The position numbers were made by a program, and so were the translations under genes. This document shows, in pieces, positions 11,101-23,174 of a stretch of 64,000 nucleotides of DNA. The stretch comes from Locusta migratoria (taxonomy: Eukaryota > Arthropoda > Insecta > Orthoptera > Acrididae), in the NCBI GenBank assembly GCA_026315105.1, contig CM048748.1, forward strand, positions 481,891,150 to 481,955,149, read 5' to 3'. How positions within the stretch are numbered: the first letter of the stretch is position 1; every line of letters begins with the position of its first letter. The notes beneath the pieces are model-generated. The model saw only the letters and a list, made by a program, of their open reading frames with translations, did no database searches and was not told where the DNA came from.

Positions 11101-12720
11101 TCACACTGGTCTCAGTGTGGGATGTCTAGTGGAAATCACTTTCTGACATTCCTATTTTATTTTATTAACCAAGGCTACAGCCCATATTATTCAGTGGAAT
11201 ATGTCACTTCGTGGTATTTTCATTATGAAAAGTGATCTTACAATATATATTCAATATGACCACACGAATGAAACCAGAATTATACATTTCTTCTACATTT
11301 TGCAATTCAAAAGAGATCATGCCAAATACAAGGAATTAGTAGCACTTCTATTGTTTTGTGTGTAATTTAAGTATTTTCTGTCTCTTGGTGTTCTGGGTCT
11401 AACTGGCTTGAAAACAGCAAACTTGTTTCCAATCAAAAGGTTGGATTGAATAACATTTGGCTTTACTAAGAATGGTCTGTGCCTTCTTCTGACATCCGAA
11501 TAAGTAACATAACAGTGGGGGTTGATACGCAGCTAAGTGTAGTTTGTTTTCAAAAATTCACATTTTTCCAAAGACATGTAACTTTATACCTGTGACTTGT
11601 AACTATTCCTTCACTCGAGTAAAGTGGAGCAATTTATCTTTAGTTTGTTTTCATTGATAGGCTCACAGTTTCCTTTATTTATTTTTTTACTCCCAACTAG
11701 AAATCAAACATTTCCCATGGTCTTGCTCAATGATCTCCTTTGCTAATGCTAACAACCCTGCAACTAAAGAAAAGTCAATCCTGTGTGTTTGTATGAGACA
11801 CCAACATAGATAAATATTTGAATCTTTCACCAGCATTTTAGCACTGAAGTAAATTGCTTCTTTCAAAATATGAAATGGTGTCAGTGTAGTAGAAATATGC
11901 TTATTTGTCACAATACTCACAGAATTTTTATAGTCTGACATCCTGCTTTATACTGAATGTGTTCCTTTTTTATGTATGACATATACAGACAATTTGTAAG
12001 TCTAGGCATATGTAACTCATCACTAAATGTTAATGCCTCAGTGCACTAAATAAGATATTGGATAAAACACTACACCTATCAACACCTCTGATTTGGGCTG
12101 TATGACAGTTTCTACAAAACTTCTTTGGTTTTATGATACTTTATTACCTTGGAATCACATGTTAATTATAATGTTCACTCTACTGATTTGAGCAATTTGT
12201 TGTTATTAAGTGCCTAACAGCTTCATTGTAACACATAACAATTCCAGTTACTTAGTACGAACCTCAAGTACTCATAAAACTGTCAGTAAATTATATACAT
12301 TTTGTCATCATATAATAAAAGTCGCCAAAAGTAAAAAACACATTGGATAGTTAATTCTTTCATTATTTCTCAAATGTATGTCTTTAATTAACCTCTCTCA
12401 CAGTAAAGCTCACAAGCATTGTGTCCATCTGTACACTGTGTCTGCTGTAACATGGCCAAACAAGGTACACAAAATGTGTTTTCTGCATGATGGAGGCATT
12501 AGTTCTTAATTAAAAGAAGAAATTGACAAAATGGGCACTTACCTTCTACATTCAGCTGTGAACTTCTGATTTCATGCTTACACCACAGTACAGATGTAGT
12601 GCCCCTGTCCATTATCCTCATTACTCAGTGTTTTCCCAATTCCTGAGTTTGAGTGTGTTTTCTTCTGCACTGAAAAGATCCTCACTTTAATTATAAATGT
12701 GGTGTCTGTTCTTTCTCTGT
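8127..12720. other. long intron-like stretch without identified genes
   Basis: AT-rich, with only short random ORFs. Parts of 9590-10880 look like an eroded transposon (longer segments with higher GC and protein-like text in broken frames), but I cannot place them in a family. If the exon model is right, this is inside the 18.5-kb intron between 7509 and 26012. Confidence 0.4.
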
Positions 12721-12729
12721 TGATGTTAT

Positions 12730-12860
12730 TCAGTGCCCACTGGTAGTTAATATTTTTAATTCCCATTGTGTCATGATTTATTATGGCTGCAGGATCAAAA
12801 CAGTGACCCAATCCCCCTCTCAGATATGTCCCACATACTACTCATCTCAATATCACAGTT
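12730..12860 (+). repeat. unclassified dispersed repeat, copy 1
   Basis: Matches 14222-14400 in the same orientation: CAGTGCCC, AGTTAATATTTTTAATTCC, TGTGTC-TGATT-ATT, GTCCCACATAC and CTC-TCTCAATATCA occur in the same order. No ORF. Confidence 0.6.
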
Positions 12861-14221
12861 TTGTTCATGTCCATACTGTAAGCATATCAAATCACGACAT
12901 CTAATTAATACATCTAGCAGGATCAGCAAAATAGTTTTGTGAAATATGAGAAAATATTCACAGAAATGTCTTCTGCCATTGGGAAATATTAACAAACAAA
13001 ATAATAAATAAAAACCTCAAAGAAATTGAATATTAATTTCCACTTTCTGATTATATGAATTTTTTTAATAACATCGGAGTTCTACTTTGTAGTACTGAAT
13101 GTAGTCAATATATCTATTATCTTCTCCCTCTTGTTTTTACAATGATATCACATTATATTCCTCTCCTAAAACTTTAAAGCTCAGCCTAACACTAAGTTTA
13201 GAGAACAATTTTGCAGTGTTTCAATTATAGGTGTAAGTAACTCTGAAAACAATCTGATCTAAATAAAGATATGCCATAACTAGTGGACACTATAATATAT
13301 AACTCCAGGACAGATTTGTTAGCTATTGCTTACCTTTGTAGAGATAAGAGCTTCTAATTGGCACATCTGAATGTGACATATGGTATGGCACATATGATAC
13401 AGTGACCTTCATAGAATATGTTTGATGTATCACAATGTGTGATGATGTCAAACTGATTGATTGAGTGTGACAAGATAAAAATTCACTGAGAAAAGGTAAA
13501 GGTAGAGGCTGAATATGAGATTTATATTGCCTGTAAAGTGATGCTATTCTGTGGTTGAGAAACTAAAGTGCCTGAAGAAGAGATAAGTTTTGGAAGTATT
13601 CTTAATAACTTAAGAGAAGGTTGAAATGGGAGGTAGAATGAAAAGCTGAATCGAGGGAATGTAAACTTGTATACAAAGAGTCAGATACAGTGATCACTTG
13701 GAAAGACTGAGATAAAGACCATCATTTAAATGTCAAAAAATAATTATATTGAATGATAAGAAAATATTAAAAACTTGTAATGAGAAATGGAGAATTTTGT
13801 TACTTTGAATGAATTTTACTGTAAAGGAGGTCACATGTATGACTCATTTTGTGAGCCATTTTTGTGTGACATCCCCAACAGTATACAAAAGCAAGAGATT
13901 AAAGTAATCCAGAGGCTTGATGCTAAATGTTATTATTTTGGAGTTGTGGAATTTGTATTCTATTATAATTGCAGTCACACATATATTCAGTATGAGTATG
14001 GTGTAGAGATGCTCAGGGAACACAAAAGGAAATATCAGAAAAAGATTATTTGTATTCAAGAAAGTTTTTGTGGTGACACTAAATAAGGGCATTTATAAAG
14101 ACAAACATGAAATTGCTTTTAATTTATTGTGTTCTTTACAAGTACTTGAAAGAAACGAATATATCATTAGATTTACACTGTACATGGGTTAGTTGAATAG
14201 AAGATGTTTGGATGCAGGAAG

Positions 14222-14287
14222 TTTCAGTGCCCGTTAGCAGTTAATATTTTTAATTCCTTTGTGTCGTGATTCATTGTGGTTATAGGA

Positions 14288-14339
<52 letters not shown>

Positions 14340-14400
14340 ACCTGATTCTCTTTTCAAACACGTCCCACATACAACTCGTCTCAATATCAAAGTTCAAACA
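14222..14400 (+). repeat. unclassified dispersed repeat, copy 2, split by an A-run
   Basis: Same block order as 12730-12860. Between the two halves a 46-nt A-run (14293-14338) replaces the short GATCAAAACAGTGACC seen in copy 1. Confidence 0.6.
14293..14338 (+). repeat. poly-A tract of 46 nt
   Basis: Uninterrupted A-run inside the dispersed repeat; either an expansion or the scar of a small poly-A insertion. Confidence 0.9.
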
Positions 14401-15199
14401 TAAATTATGCAAATATGTACCAGAAATTGGTATTATAATTAAAATTTGTAGTAGGAACATTTGGGGCAGGGAGTGTCAGTGAGATTAGCTGCAATAAAAT
14501 TAAACCAAAAATTTTAAATTGTACGAAATGAAGCAGCAAATAGTCACTAGCATTAGTTTACCAATTTTAAAATAGCTTTTATAAAAACTTGACTATTTAA
14601 ACAATTAGTGTTACATTTAACTGATTATAGGTTGTGCAAGTTGTGCAACAAGTACAGTCATATATTAGAAGTTATAAGTATTCTGATAGTAAGTTGGAAT
14701 TTCAAGGTACACATTTTAAGATAGCTGGTGTTGTGTAATACTTCATGCTCATATGAAATATGGAGATAATTTTTACAATCCAAGTTTTAACTGACAAGTA
14801 TTGTATGTACATCTTTTGTAAGTATCAAACAGTAGAAATGACCACACAAATTCATATTACACTGTGGATTTCATTGTTATTAAGATTCCAATTTCTGTGA
14901 GAATCAAACTAAGTTTATTTACTGTAATCTCCCTTTAGTTTATTAAAAGAAGTACATTTTACTATACTTATACTTTACTTATATAAATGAAAAGGAATAT
15001 TGAGTCAAGAAAACTATACAATTAGGAAATGAAAATTCATAGTACTGCAATAGGTGCATGTAAAAGTACAAGAAGCTGTCTTAACATCTGGAAGTAAAAT
15101 TTACTTTCTTGAGAGGCAAAGAGGAATATGTCGGGGGAAGGGTAGAAAGGAAGAACTGATCCCTTGGATTCCATAACCTGTGGTGGGGGCGGGGGAGGG

Positions 15200-15201
<2 letters not shown>

Positions 15202-15239
<38 letters not shown>
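15202..15239. repeat. (GA)n microsatellite
   Basis: About 19 GA units following a G-rich stretch (15181-15201). Confidence 0.9.
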
Positions 15240-15250
<11 letters not shown>

Positions 15251-15959
15251 GGAGGTGTGAGGAAGAGTAGTGTCAAATAAAGTGTCATTACTTAGTATTT
15301 GAGCATATGAAACAGAGTACATTATGATTAATAATGTGTTTATTTGACTCATCTCTGAATTACTGAAAAATCTAAACCTCCAGATACTAGAAGTACAATG
15401 CCTTTTGTGTGATAATAAACTAATAAAAAATAATTATAAAATATAGAAAACGGATGACTTACCCAAATGACAGGCTCGTCAACAGACACAAATAAAATCA
15501 CACACAAACACACATACAAGCATTCGCCACCATTGGCAGCTTCTTCAGCAAAAAGAAGAAGGAAGGAGAGGAGAAAGGGAAGGATACTGGTTTTAAGGAA
15601 GTGGAAAAGGAGTCATTCCAATCCCAGGAGTGGAAGGACTTACCTTAGGGGATAAAAATACACACACACTCACACATATCGAAATGCAAACACACCTATA
15701 CAGACATTTGTAAAAAACGAAGAAGTTAGACTGAGATACCACTTGAGGCAGAGGCTCTGTCCACAGAACCGTGGCAAATATGTTAAAGATGGTGGGCGGG
15801 AATTTGAATTTAGCAGAGGTTGAGACCAGGTGGGCAACGGGAGGAGAGAATATGCTGAAGGGCAAGTTCCCATCTCCGAAGTTCTGAAAGGTTGGTGTCG
15901 GTGGGAAGTATCCAGATAACCCGAACGGTGTAACACTATGCCAAGATGTGCTGGCCATG

Positions 15960-16275
15960 CACCATGGCTTGTTTAGTCAGTGGGTGATGATCATTACCAA
16001 CAAACACTATCTGCCTGTGACCGTTCATGCGAATGGACAGTTTGTTGCTGGTCATTCCCACAGAAAGCTTCACAGTGCAGGCATGTCAGTTGGTAAATCA
16101 CGTGGGTGCTTTCGCAAGTGGCTCTGCCCTTGTTCGTGTACACTTTCCAGGTTACTAGACTGGAGTAAGTGGTTGTGGAAGGGTGCATAGGGCAGGCTTT
16201 ACAACGGGGACGGTCGTATCCCTGCTGGAGAGCCACATTAGGAGTCTGCTCCAGTCCCGGAAAGTATCTGGTGAC
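15960..16275 (-). pseudogene. PLE GIY-YIG endonuclease fragment, left half of the composite
   Basis: On the - strand the text FPGLEQTPNVALQQGYDRP runs directly into RCKACPMHPSTTTYSS, then KGRATCESTHVIYQLTCLHC. The Cys-rich RCKxCPMH block and VIYQLTCxHCEAFYVG are the hallmarks of PLE endonucleases. The linker between QQGYD and the Cys block has been deleted, and the YVGMT box is frameshifted (reads EAFCGND). This enzyme would nick target DNA for reverse transcription. It is dead here. Confidence 0.65.
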
Positions 16276-16684
16276 CAAACTCCTGGTCACCCACCTCCAG
16301 AAAGGCAATACACTCTCCCTCAACAACCTCTCCAATAAACCTCAAGCTCCCCTTATTGCACAGAAACCTAGTCTCTCCCATCTACTCAATCTCCCACTTC
16401 CAGCTCCACTCCACCCCCAAAGCGCACAATCCTAATCCACACAATCCTGAACCACAACATCTCAATTCAGTTGTCAACCTGTCCTCTAAACCTCTCTCCC
16501 AATCTGAAACCTCCATCCTATCCAAAGGCCTCACCTTTAGTCCCACTTCAACCAAACAGCCCTTGTCAAAGATCTACTATCCTATACTCGTAGCCTTGGC
16601 TGGAGATATCACTTTGCCATGAAGAAAAGTAATCCTACTAATGATGATCCAGTTCCCTAAGACATCATTCAAATTGAACCATGC

Positions 16685-17389
16685 ATGGAACAATTCCGTC
16701 CTCCATTACAGCGAGACCCACCTCCTCTTCCTCAAAATCACCTCCTTCAAACCTTCCAGGAATTCCTTACTTCCAAACTTGCCTCTCCGTCCTTCCTCAA
16801 AAACCTTAATCCTACTCCCAACATTACCACAGCTGAATCCCGAGCTATCCGTGATCTGAAGGCTGACCATTTCATCATCATTCTCCCCGCCGACAAGGGA
16901 TCCACGACCGTGGTACTTGATTGGCGGGAGTATGTGGCTGAGGGACTGGGTCTGCTTTCAGACAACACTACCTACAAAGTCTGTCAAGACGACCTCATTC
17001 CTAATGTCCAGTCAGAACTTCAGGGATTTCACATATCCTTAGGCCCCCTACAAAACCATTCACCTAACTCCTTTAACCTCATGACCCCACCGACACCCTG
17101 CACCCCTACCTTCTACCTACTTCCCAAGATTCACAAACCTAATCATCCAGGCCGGCCGATTGTGGCTGGTTACCAAGCCCCCACAGAACAAATCTCTGCC
17201 TGCATAGACCAACACCTTCAACCCATCATGTGCAGTGTCCCATCCTTCATCAAAGACACCAACCACTTCCTCGATTGCCTGAAATCCTTACCCAGCCCGT
17301 TACCTCCTGAAACCATCCTTGTAACCATTGATGCCACTTCCTTATACACAAATATCCCACATGCCCAGAGCATCGCTGTGATGGAGTAA
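16685..17389 (+). pseudogene. PLE reverse transcriptase, N-terminal third, truncated by internal deletion
   Basis: The frame from ATG 16685 reads IIILPADKGSTTVVLDW (about residue 65-80), TPTFYLLPKIHKPNHPGRP (about 145) and ILVTIDATSLYTNIPH (about 215). All are typical early blocks of Penelope-type RT. Directly after IAVME the sequence jumps to TAATTCCCACTCCACC, which belongs just before the endonuclease. The catalytic part with the YxxIDD box is therefore missing. Upstream text in the same orientation (16315-16684) is the N-terminal Pro/Ser/Leu-rich region with broken frames. The same deletion junction is present at 21660-21680 in another copy, so this is a propagated deletion derivative. Confidence 0.75.
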
Positions 17390-17391
17390 TT

Positions 17392-17760
17392 CCCACTCCA
17401 CCAAGAGTGTGTTTCCGCCGCCCATCTAACTATCATAACCTCCTAGTCCATCCCTATGAAATCCCCAAACCACCTTCCCTACCCTTTCGCTCCTACCCAT
17501 GCAACCAACCCCATTGTATAACCTGCCCTATGCACCCTTCCCACCTCTTACTCCAGTCCAGTAACCTGGAAGGTGTATACGAACAAGGGCAGAGCCACTT
17601 GCGATAGCACCCACATGATTTACCAACTGACATGCCTGCACTGTGAAGCGTTCTATGTGGGAATGCCATCAACAAACTGTCCATTCACATGAACAGTCAC
17701 AGGCAGACAGTGTTTGTTGGTAATGAGGATTACCCTGTGGCTAAACATGCCTTGGTGAAC
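17392..17760 (+). pseudogene. PLE GIY-YIG endonuclease fragment, right half of the composite
   Basis: Reads CFRRPSNYHNLLVHPYEIPK and NQPHCITCPMHPSHL, then, after a frameshift near 17570, RATCDSTHMIYQLTCLHCE, a YVGM box and HRQTVFVGNEDYPVAKHAL. The frame breaks and a lost segment in the YVGMTSNK box make it non-functional. The downstream 17760-18330 is the non-coding 3' end of the element. Confidence 0.65.
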
Positions 17761-18330
17761 GGCTCGGGTGCAGTGTTACACAGTACGGGTTATCTGGATA
17801 CTTCCCATCAACACCAACCTTTCAGAACTCCGGAGATGGGAACTTGCCCTTCAGCTTATTCTCTCCTCTTGAAGCCCACCTGGTCTCAACCTCTGCTAAA
17901 TTCAAATTCCCGCCCACCATCTTTAGCATCTTTGTCACGGTTGTGTGGACAGAGCCTCTGCCTCAAGTGGTATCTCAGTCCAACTTCTTTGCTTTTTACA
18001 AATGTCTATCTTGGTGTGTTTGTGTTTGGATATGTGTGAGAGTGTGTGTATTTGTTTACCTACCTTTTATCCCCCTAAGGTAAGTCATTTCACTACTGGG
18101 ATTGGAATGACTCCTTTTCCACTTCCTTAAAACCAAAATCTTTCCCTTTCTCCTCTCCTTACTTCCTTTTTTCCTGAAGAAGCGACCATCAGTTCCGAAA
18201 GCTTGTAGGTGTTTTTGTGTGTGATTTTATTTGTGTCTGTCGACGAGCCTGTGCTTTGGGTAAGTCATCCATTTTCTATTTTTTATATTTGTTTATCCCA
18301 CCAGAAAAGTTTCCTTCTATAATATTCATT

Positions 18331-18689
18331 TCATCAATTCAAACTAATGAAAAAGTATACATGGAAAATAGGAAACTATCCTGCAGTCCATTTGTTTTGA
18401 AATAAGGAGAAACTTTAATGTGTGCTACAATGAGAGGTACTCCTTGCCATTGAATGTACAATGGCAGACAAAAAGATTACCCAGCAAAAATGATTTAAAG
18501 CCTAAGAACAGAGCATGTGCATGCCCTTGTTCTGAAGTGTGAGTGTTTCAAACTTTAGCCATCTTTGGAGCTACAGCTTGGTGCTTACATCATCAAATAG
18601 AAGCAATATAATAATTAGGATAAAGTATATGTCGAGAATCATAGCAGATTAACACACATCTAATTTATTTTGGAAAACTTTTAACAATG
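18331..18689. other. no gene seen between two PLE insertions
   Basis: AT-rich, with no coding signature and no repeat that I can match elsewhere in the window. Confidence 0.4.
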
Positions 18690-19790
18690 GAAAATCCAAT
18701 TGGAATGATAGAATGGAGGATAGATAACAACTCACCATAAAGAGGCTCACTGACCTGCCTACGGGCACGAAAATAGATAATCACATTCACACAACTTAAA
18801 TCACTTCACACTAATCATTCAGACAACTGGTCACACACAACCACCATGTCTGGCCACTCCAGCGCCACAAGCATCCAGACTGTCAGTGAGGTCAGGAGTG
18901 GAAGGGGAAGGATGCCGGGTAAAGGTGGGGATGGAAAGTACGGCATTGCATGATTGATTGTAAAGGCTCTGATAGGTGTGAATTCGAATTCCAGTAATGA
19001 ATACAGTGAAGGAAGGGGGCAGGAAAGGTTAAAAGGAAGGTGTAGAAGATTATGGGAAGGGAGTGAGAGAATTTTAAATGATAATAATATGGAAAAAATT
19101 AAAATAGGAAAAAATAAAGAATAAATAAAAAGTAATTAACTAAGGGGATATTGTAAATGGTGACACACAGTTGAAAGGTAGGCATGAGTTACAGGATAAT
19201 TAGTGGGGAAGGAAGATGGGGGGGGGGAGGAGGAGAAGGTGGGAATTATTAGGCATATAGTGTAGGAATGGGGAGTTATTTTAAGTTGAGGCAAGGATGG
19301 CTGCGGGACCATGCAATGTTTTGAAGTGACAACTTCCATGTGCACAGTTCAGAAGAGCTGGTAGTGGAGGGGAGGATCCAGATGGCTCTTGTAGTGAAGC
19401 AGCCATTGAAATCCAGAGTGCTGTGTTCAGCTGCATGCTGTGCCACAGGGTGGTCCATCTTGCTTTTTGCCACAGTTTCGCAGTGATGGACAGCTGGTTG
19501 GTCATCGTACCAACATAAAATGTTGTGCAATGATTGAAGCAGAGTTGGTATATCACATGGCAGCTTTCACAGGTGACCTGACCTCTGATGAGGTAGGATA
19601 AGCCTGTGGCAGGACTGGAATAGGAAGAGCTGTGTGGGTGGATTGGGCAGGTTTTACATTGGGGTCTTCCACAGGGATATGAACCCTGTGGCAAGGGGTT
19701 GTAGTTGGTAGTGGCATAGGGATGAACTAGGATGTTGTGGAGGTTTGGTGGGCGACAGAACACCACTTTAGGAGGCGTCAGAAGGATTAT
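18690..19790 (-). mobile_element. 5'-truncated Penelope-like element, D-type subfamily
   Basis: The 3' end (left) begins with AACAACTCACCATAAAGAGGC and a CCACCATGTCTGGCC-CTCC block, both shared with 53.77 kb. The coding part (19281-19790, - strand) reads FCRPPNLHNILVHPYATTN, RPQCKTCPIHPHSSS and VIYQLCFNHCTTFYVG, that is the Cys block and GIY-YIG start of a PLE endonuclease. The frame is then lost. The sequence differs clearly from the A and B types, so at least two PLE lineages coexist. The reverse transcriptase is absent, consistent with 5' truncation on insertion. Confidence 0.65.
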
Positions 19791-19952
19791 TCATGATCTC
19801 GTAATTTACATATCAAACTGTAATTAGCACCATTGAAAATGTCCGTACCCTATCGAGTTTATATTCAAAAATTTGTCCTGGTGAGAAGAATGTGATTGTG
19901 AGGTTGGAATATGCAGGAAATGACAGTGAGGAAAACTTGACTCCTTACACCC

Positions 19953-19955
<3 letters not shown>

Positions 19956-19999
<44 letters not shown>
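19956..19999. repeat. (AT)n microsatellite
   Basis: About 22 AT units. Confidence 0.9.
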
Positions 20000-20001
<2 letters not shown>

Positions 20002-20029
20002 TTGGAGGGCATTTTTCATCTGTTGTTGT

Positions 20030-20745
20030 TGTTGTGGTCTTTAGTCCGCAGACTGGTTTGATGCAGCTCTCCAAGCTACTCTGTCCTGTGCAAGTCTCTT
20101 CAACTGAGAATACATTTGGCAACCTGCATCCTTTTGAATCTGCTTACTGTATTCGACCCTCTTCGATTTTTACCCCACACGTTTCCTTCTGATGCTAAGT
20201 TGACAATTCCTTGATGTCTCAGAATGTGTCCAAACAATCTATCCCTTCTCTTAGTCAGGATATGCCAGAAACTCCTTTTCTCCCCTATTTGGTTCAGCAC
20301 CTCCTCATTAGTTATGTGATCTACCCATCTAATCCTCATCATTTGTCTGTAGCACCACATTTCATAAGCTTCTATCATCTTTTTATCTCAACTCCTTATT
20401 GTCTATGTTTCACTCCCATACAATTCTTCTCCCTGCACTTTCACGCCCTCTCCAAATTTCTCCTTCCATTCCTTCACTGCCTGCTCAATGTACAGATTGA
20501 ACAACATTGGGGAAAGGCTACAACCATGTCTTACTCCCTTACCAAATTCTGCATCCCTTTCTTGCCCTAAGACTCTATTAACTACTGTCTGGTTTTTGTA
20601 TATGTTGAATATAACTCTTCCCTCCCTATATTTTACCTCTGCTACCTTCAGAATTTGGAAGAGTGTATTCCAGTCGGCATTGTCAAAAGCTTTCTCCAAA
20701 TCGACAAATGCTAAATCCGCCTCTCCATAAAAATAATCATCCTTG
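20030..20745 (-). mobile_element. RTE-like LINE relic (reverse transcriptase and C-terminal part)
   Basis: On the - strand 20403-20699 encodes MEKAFDNADWNTLFQILK, then VRHGCSLSPMLFNLYIEQAV, which are RT motifs (K-A-F-D and G-x-x-Q/H-G-C-x-L-S-P). 20100-20378 encodes EAYEMWCYRQMMRIRWVDH and RDRLFGHILRH, the C-terminal block usual in RTE-type LINEs. The segment with the FADD box between them is missing and frames are broken. The left end (TGTTGTTGTTGTTGTGGTC, about 20020-20040) is the 3' tail. A second relic of what looks like the same LINE type lies at 50.5-51.3 kb. Clade assignment is by recall of motif text and is moderate. Confidence 0.65.
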
Positions 20746-20790
20746 GAAAGTAATATTTATTTGACCTCCCATAATAAAAAAATTAATAAA
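20736..20790. repeat. short repeat shared with 23694-23815 (possible Tc1-like terminal repeat)
   Basis: CATCCTTGGAAAGTAATATT and TTGACCTCCCATAAT recur as CATCCTTCGAGC, TTCCTTGGAGGTTGATATTGG and ATGACCTCCCATTAAAAT at 23694-23785, on the other side of the PLE pair. This suggests one terminal-repeat region split by the PLE insertion. Confidence 0.35.
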
Positions 20791-20799
20791 TAAATAGAA

Positions 20800-21908
20800 A
20801 TCGGATGACTTACCAAATAACTGGCTCGTCGATAGGCACAAATAATCACACACAAACACACATACAAGCTTTCGCCACCACTGGCAGCTTCTTCAGGAAT
20901 AGAGGAAAAAAGGGGAGGAGAAAGGGAAGGATATGGGTTTTAAGGAAGTGGAAAAGGAGTCATTCCAATGCCAGGAGTGGAAGGACTTACCTTAGGGGGA
21001 AAAAAAGGAAGGTAAACAAATACACACACATATCGAAACACAAACACACCTAGACAGACATTTGTAAAAAGTAAAGAAGTTGGACAGAGATACCACTTGA
21101 GGCAGAGGATCTGTCCACAGACCCGAGGCATACATACTAAAGCTGGTGGGCGGGAATTTGAATTAGCGGAGATTGAGACCAGGTGGGCAACGGGAGGAGA
21201 GAAAGGGCAAGTTCCCATCTCCGGAGTTCTGAAAGGTTGGTGTTGGTGGGAAGTATCCAGATAACCCGGACGGTGTAACACTGCAGCAAGATGTGCTGGC
21301 CGTGCACCAAGACATGTTTAGCCACAGGGTGATCCTCATTACCAACAAACACTGTCTGCCTGTGACCGTTCATACAAATGGGCAGTTTGTTGCTGGTCAT
21401 TCCCACATAGAACGCTTCACAGTGCAGGCATGTCAGTTGGTAAATCACGTGGGTGCTATCGCAAGTGGCTGTGCCCTTGATCGTGTACACCATCCGGGTT
21501 ACTGGAGTGGAGTAAGAGGTGGGAAGGGTGCATAGGGCAGGTTATACAATGGGGTTGGTTGCATGGGTAGGAGTCAAAGGGTAGGGAAGGTGGTTTGGGG
21601 ATTTCATAGGGATGGACTAGGAGGTTATGATAGTTAGATGGGCAGCGGAAACACACTCTTGGTGGAGTGGGAATTACTCCATCACAGCGATGCCCTGGGC
21701 ATGTGGGATATTTGTGTATAAGGAAGTGGCATCAATGGTTACAAGGATGGTTTCAGGAGGTAACAGGCTGGGTAAGGATTTCAGGCAATCGAGGAAGTGG
21801 TTGGTGTCTTTGATGAAGGATGGGACACTGCACATGATGGGTTGAAGGTGTTGGTCTATGTAGGCAGAGATTCAGTCTGTGGGAGCTTGGTAACCGGCCA
21901 CAATCGGC
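20800..21908 (-). mobile_element. deletion-derivative PLE, A-type, left half of a head-to-head pair
   Basis: Reading on the - strand from 21908: the PRPIVAGYQAP region, YTNIPHAQGIAVME (about 21680-21700), then the same deletion junction as at 17387, then CFRCPSNYHNLLVHPYEIPK, QPHCITCPMHPSHLL, VIYQLTCLHCEAFYVGMTSN (about 21400-21450) and the 3' non-coding end to 20800. The GIY-YIG block itself is intact here (YVGMTSNKLPI, then NGHRQTVFVGNEDH), but the RT core is absent. Confidence 0.75.
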
Positions 21909-21914
21909 CGGCTT

Positions 21915-22399
21915 GGATGACCACCCACTTCTCTACCTAAAACCTCTGTCCTTAATACCCTAGCCAGCTTCATCCTAACGCACAACTTCTTCACCTTTGA
22001 GGGCCAGACATACCAAAAACTAAAGAGAACAGCTATGGGAACCAGGATGGCCCCTCAGATGCAAACTTATTTATGGGATGCTCAGAGGAAGTCTTCCTGG
22101 ATACCCAAGCCTGTCAACCCAACGTTTGGTACAGATTCATTGATGATATCTTCATGATATGGACCAACAGTGAAGAAGAACTCCAGAATTTCCTCTCCAA
22201 CTTCAACTCCTTTGGTCCCATCAAATTCATCTGGTCCTATTCCAAATCCCATGCCATTTTCCTTGATGTCGACACCTCCATCTGTCCAATGGCCAACTCG
22301 ACACATCCATCCACATCAAACCAACCAACAAACAACAATACCTCCATTATGACAGCTGCCATCCATTCCACATCAAATGTTCCCTTCCTTACAGCTTAG
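21915..22399 (+). pseudogene. PLE reverse transcriptase catalytic region, frameshifted
   Basis: Encodes LTHNFFTFEGQTYQKLKRTA, MGTRMAPQM (frame then shifts) and, from 22085, the catalytic YRFIDDIFMIW box (about 22131-22163) followed by FLDVDTSICPMANSTH. The two Asp of IDD are present. Small indels near 22045-22060 break the frame compared with MGTMVAPSYTNIFMGRLE at 63.65 kb. It encoded the polymerase that copies element RNA at the target nick. Confidence 0.75.
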
Positions 22400-22559
22400 G
22401 TCTTCATGGCAAAAGAGTCTGCTTCAGTCCCGAATCCCTGAACCAGTACACCAATAACCTAATAACATCTTTCACACCCTGCAACTATTCTCCTGATCTG
22501 GTTCAGAAGCAAATTACCAGAGCCACCTCCTCATCCCCCCATATCCAGAACCTTCCCCG

Positions 22560-23174
22560 AAGAATCCCAGAAGTGCCCCTTTTGTCACCGGATACTTTCC
22601 GGGACTGGAGCGGACTCTGAATGTGGCTCTCCAGCAGGGATACGACTTCCTTAAATCCTGCCCCAAAATGAGATCCATCCTTAATGACATCCTTCCCACT
22701 CCACCAAGAGTGTCTTTCCGCCGCCCACCCAACCTTTGTAACCTCCTAGTCTATGAAATCCCCAAACCACCTTCCCTACCCTCTGGCTCCTACCCATGCA
22801 ACTGCCCCCGTTGTAAAACCTGCCCTATGCACCCTTCCACCACCACTTACTCCAGTCCAGTAACCCGGAAGGTGTACATGATCAAGGGCAGAGCCACTTG
22901 CGATAGCACTCACGTGATTTACCAACTGACATTCCTGCACTGTGAAGCGTTCTATGTGGGAATGACCAGCAACAAACTGTGCATTCGCATGAATGGTCAC
23001 CCTGTGGCTAAACATGCCTTGGTGCATGGCCAGCACATCTTGGCGCAGTGTTACGCCTTCCGGGTTATCTGGATACATCCCACCGACACCAACCTTTCAG
23101 AACTCCGGAACTGGGAACTTGCTCTTCAGCTTATTCTCTACTCCCGTTGCCCACCTGGTCTCAATCTCCGCTAA
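22560..23174 (+). pseudogene. PLE GIY-YIG endonuclease domain, near-complete
   Basis: In one frame: TLNVALQQGYDFLKSCPKMR, SFRRPPNLCNLLVYEIPKPP, CNCPRCKTCPMHPSTTTYSS (Cys block), KGRATCDSTHVIYQLTFLHC and AFYVGMTSNKLCIRMNGH (GIY-YIG core with the Arg). Compared with 21.3 and 63.2 kb it lacks the RQTVFVGNED segment after NGH. It is separated from the RT part by stops near 22396-22620, so not expressed as one protein. Confidence 0.7.

Larger units (their letters stand above)
15440..18330. mobile_element. head-to-head Penelope-like composite, A-type ends
   Basis: The outer ends are inverted copies. The left end runs from AACGGATGACTTACCC through the CACACAAACACACATACAAG tract and TTCGCCACCATTGGCAGC. 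The right end carries GAAGCGACCATCAGTTCCG-AAAGCTTG and GGTAAGTCATCC, followed by a TTTATCCCACCAGAAAAG tail. The left part (to about 16275) is a - strand PLE 3' portion; from about 16315 a + strand PLE runs to the right end. Both partial copies thus face away from each other, joined at their 5' sides. Neither has a complete reverse transcriptase. Confidence 0.75.

Noticed and set aside
13787..14086. + strand ORF of 99 codons
   Set aside because: No motif and no homology I recognise, AT-driven composition, and an overlapping ORF on the opposite strand; probably chance.
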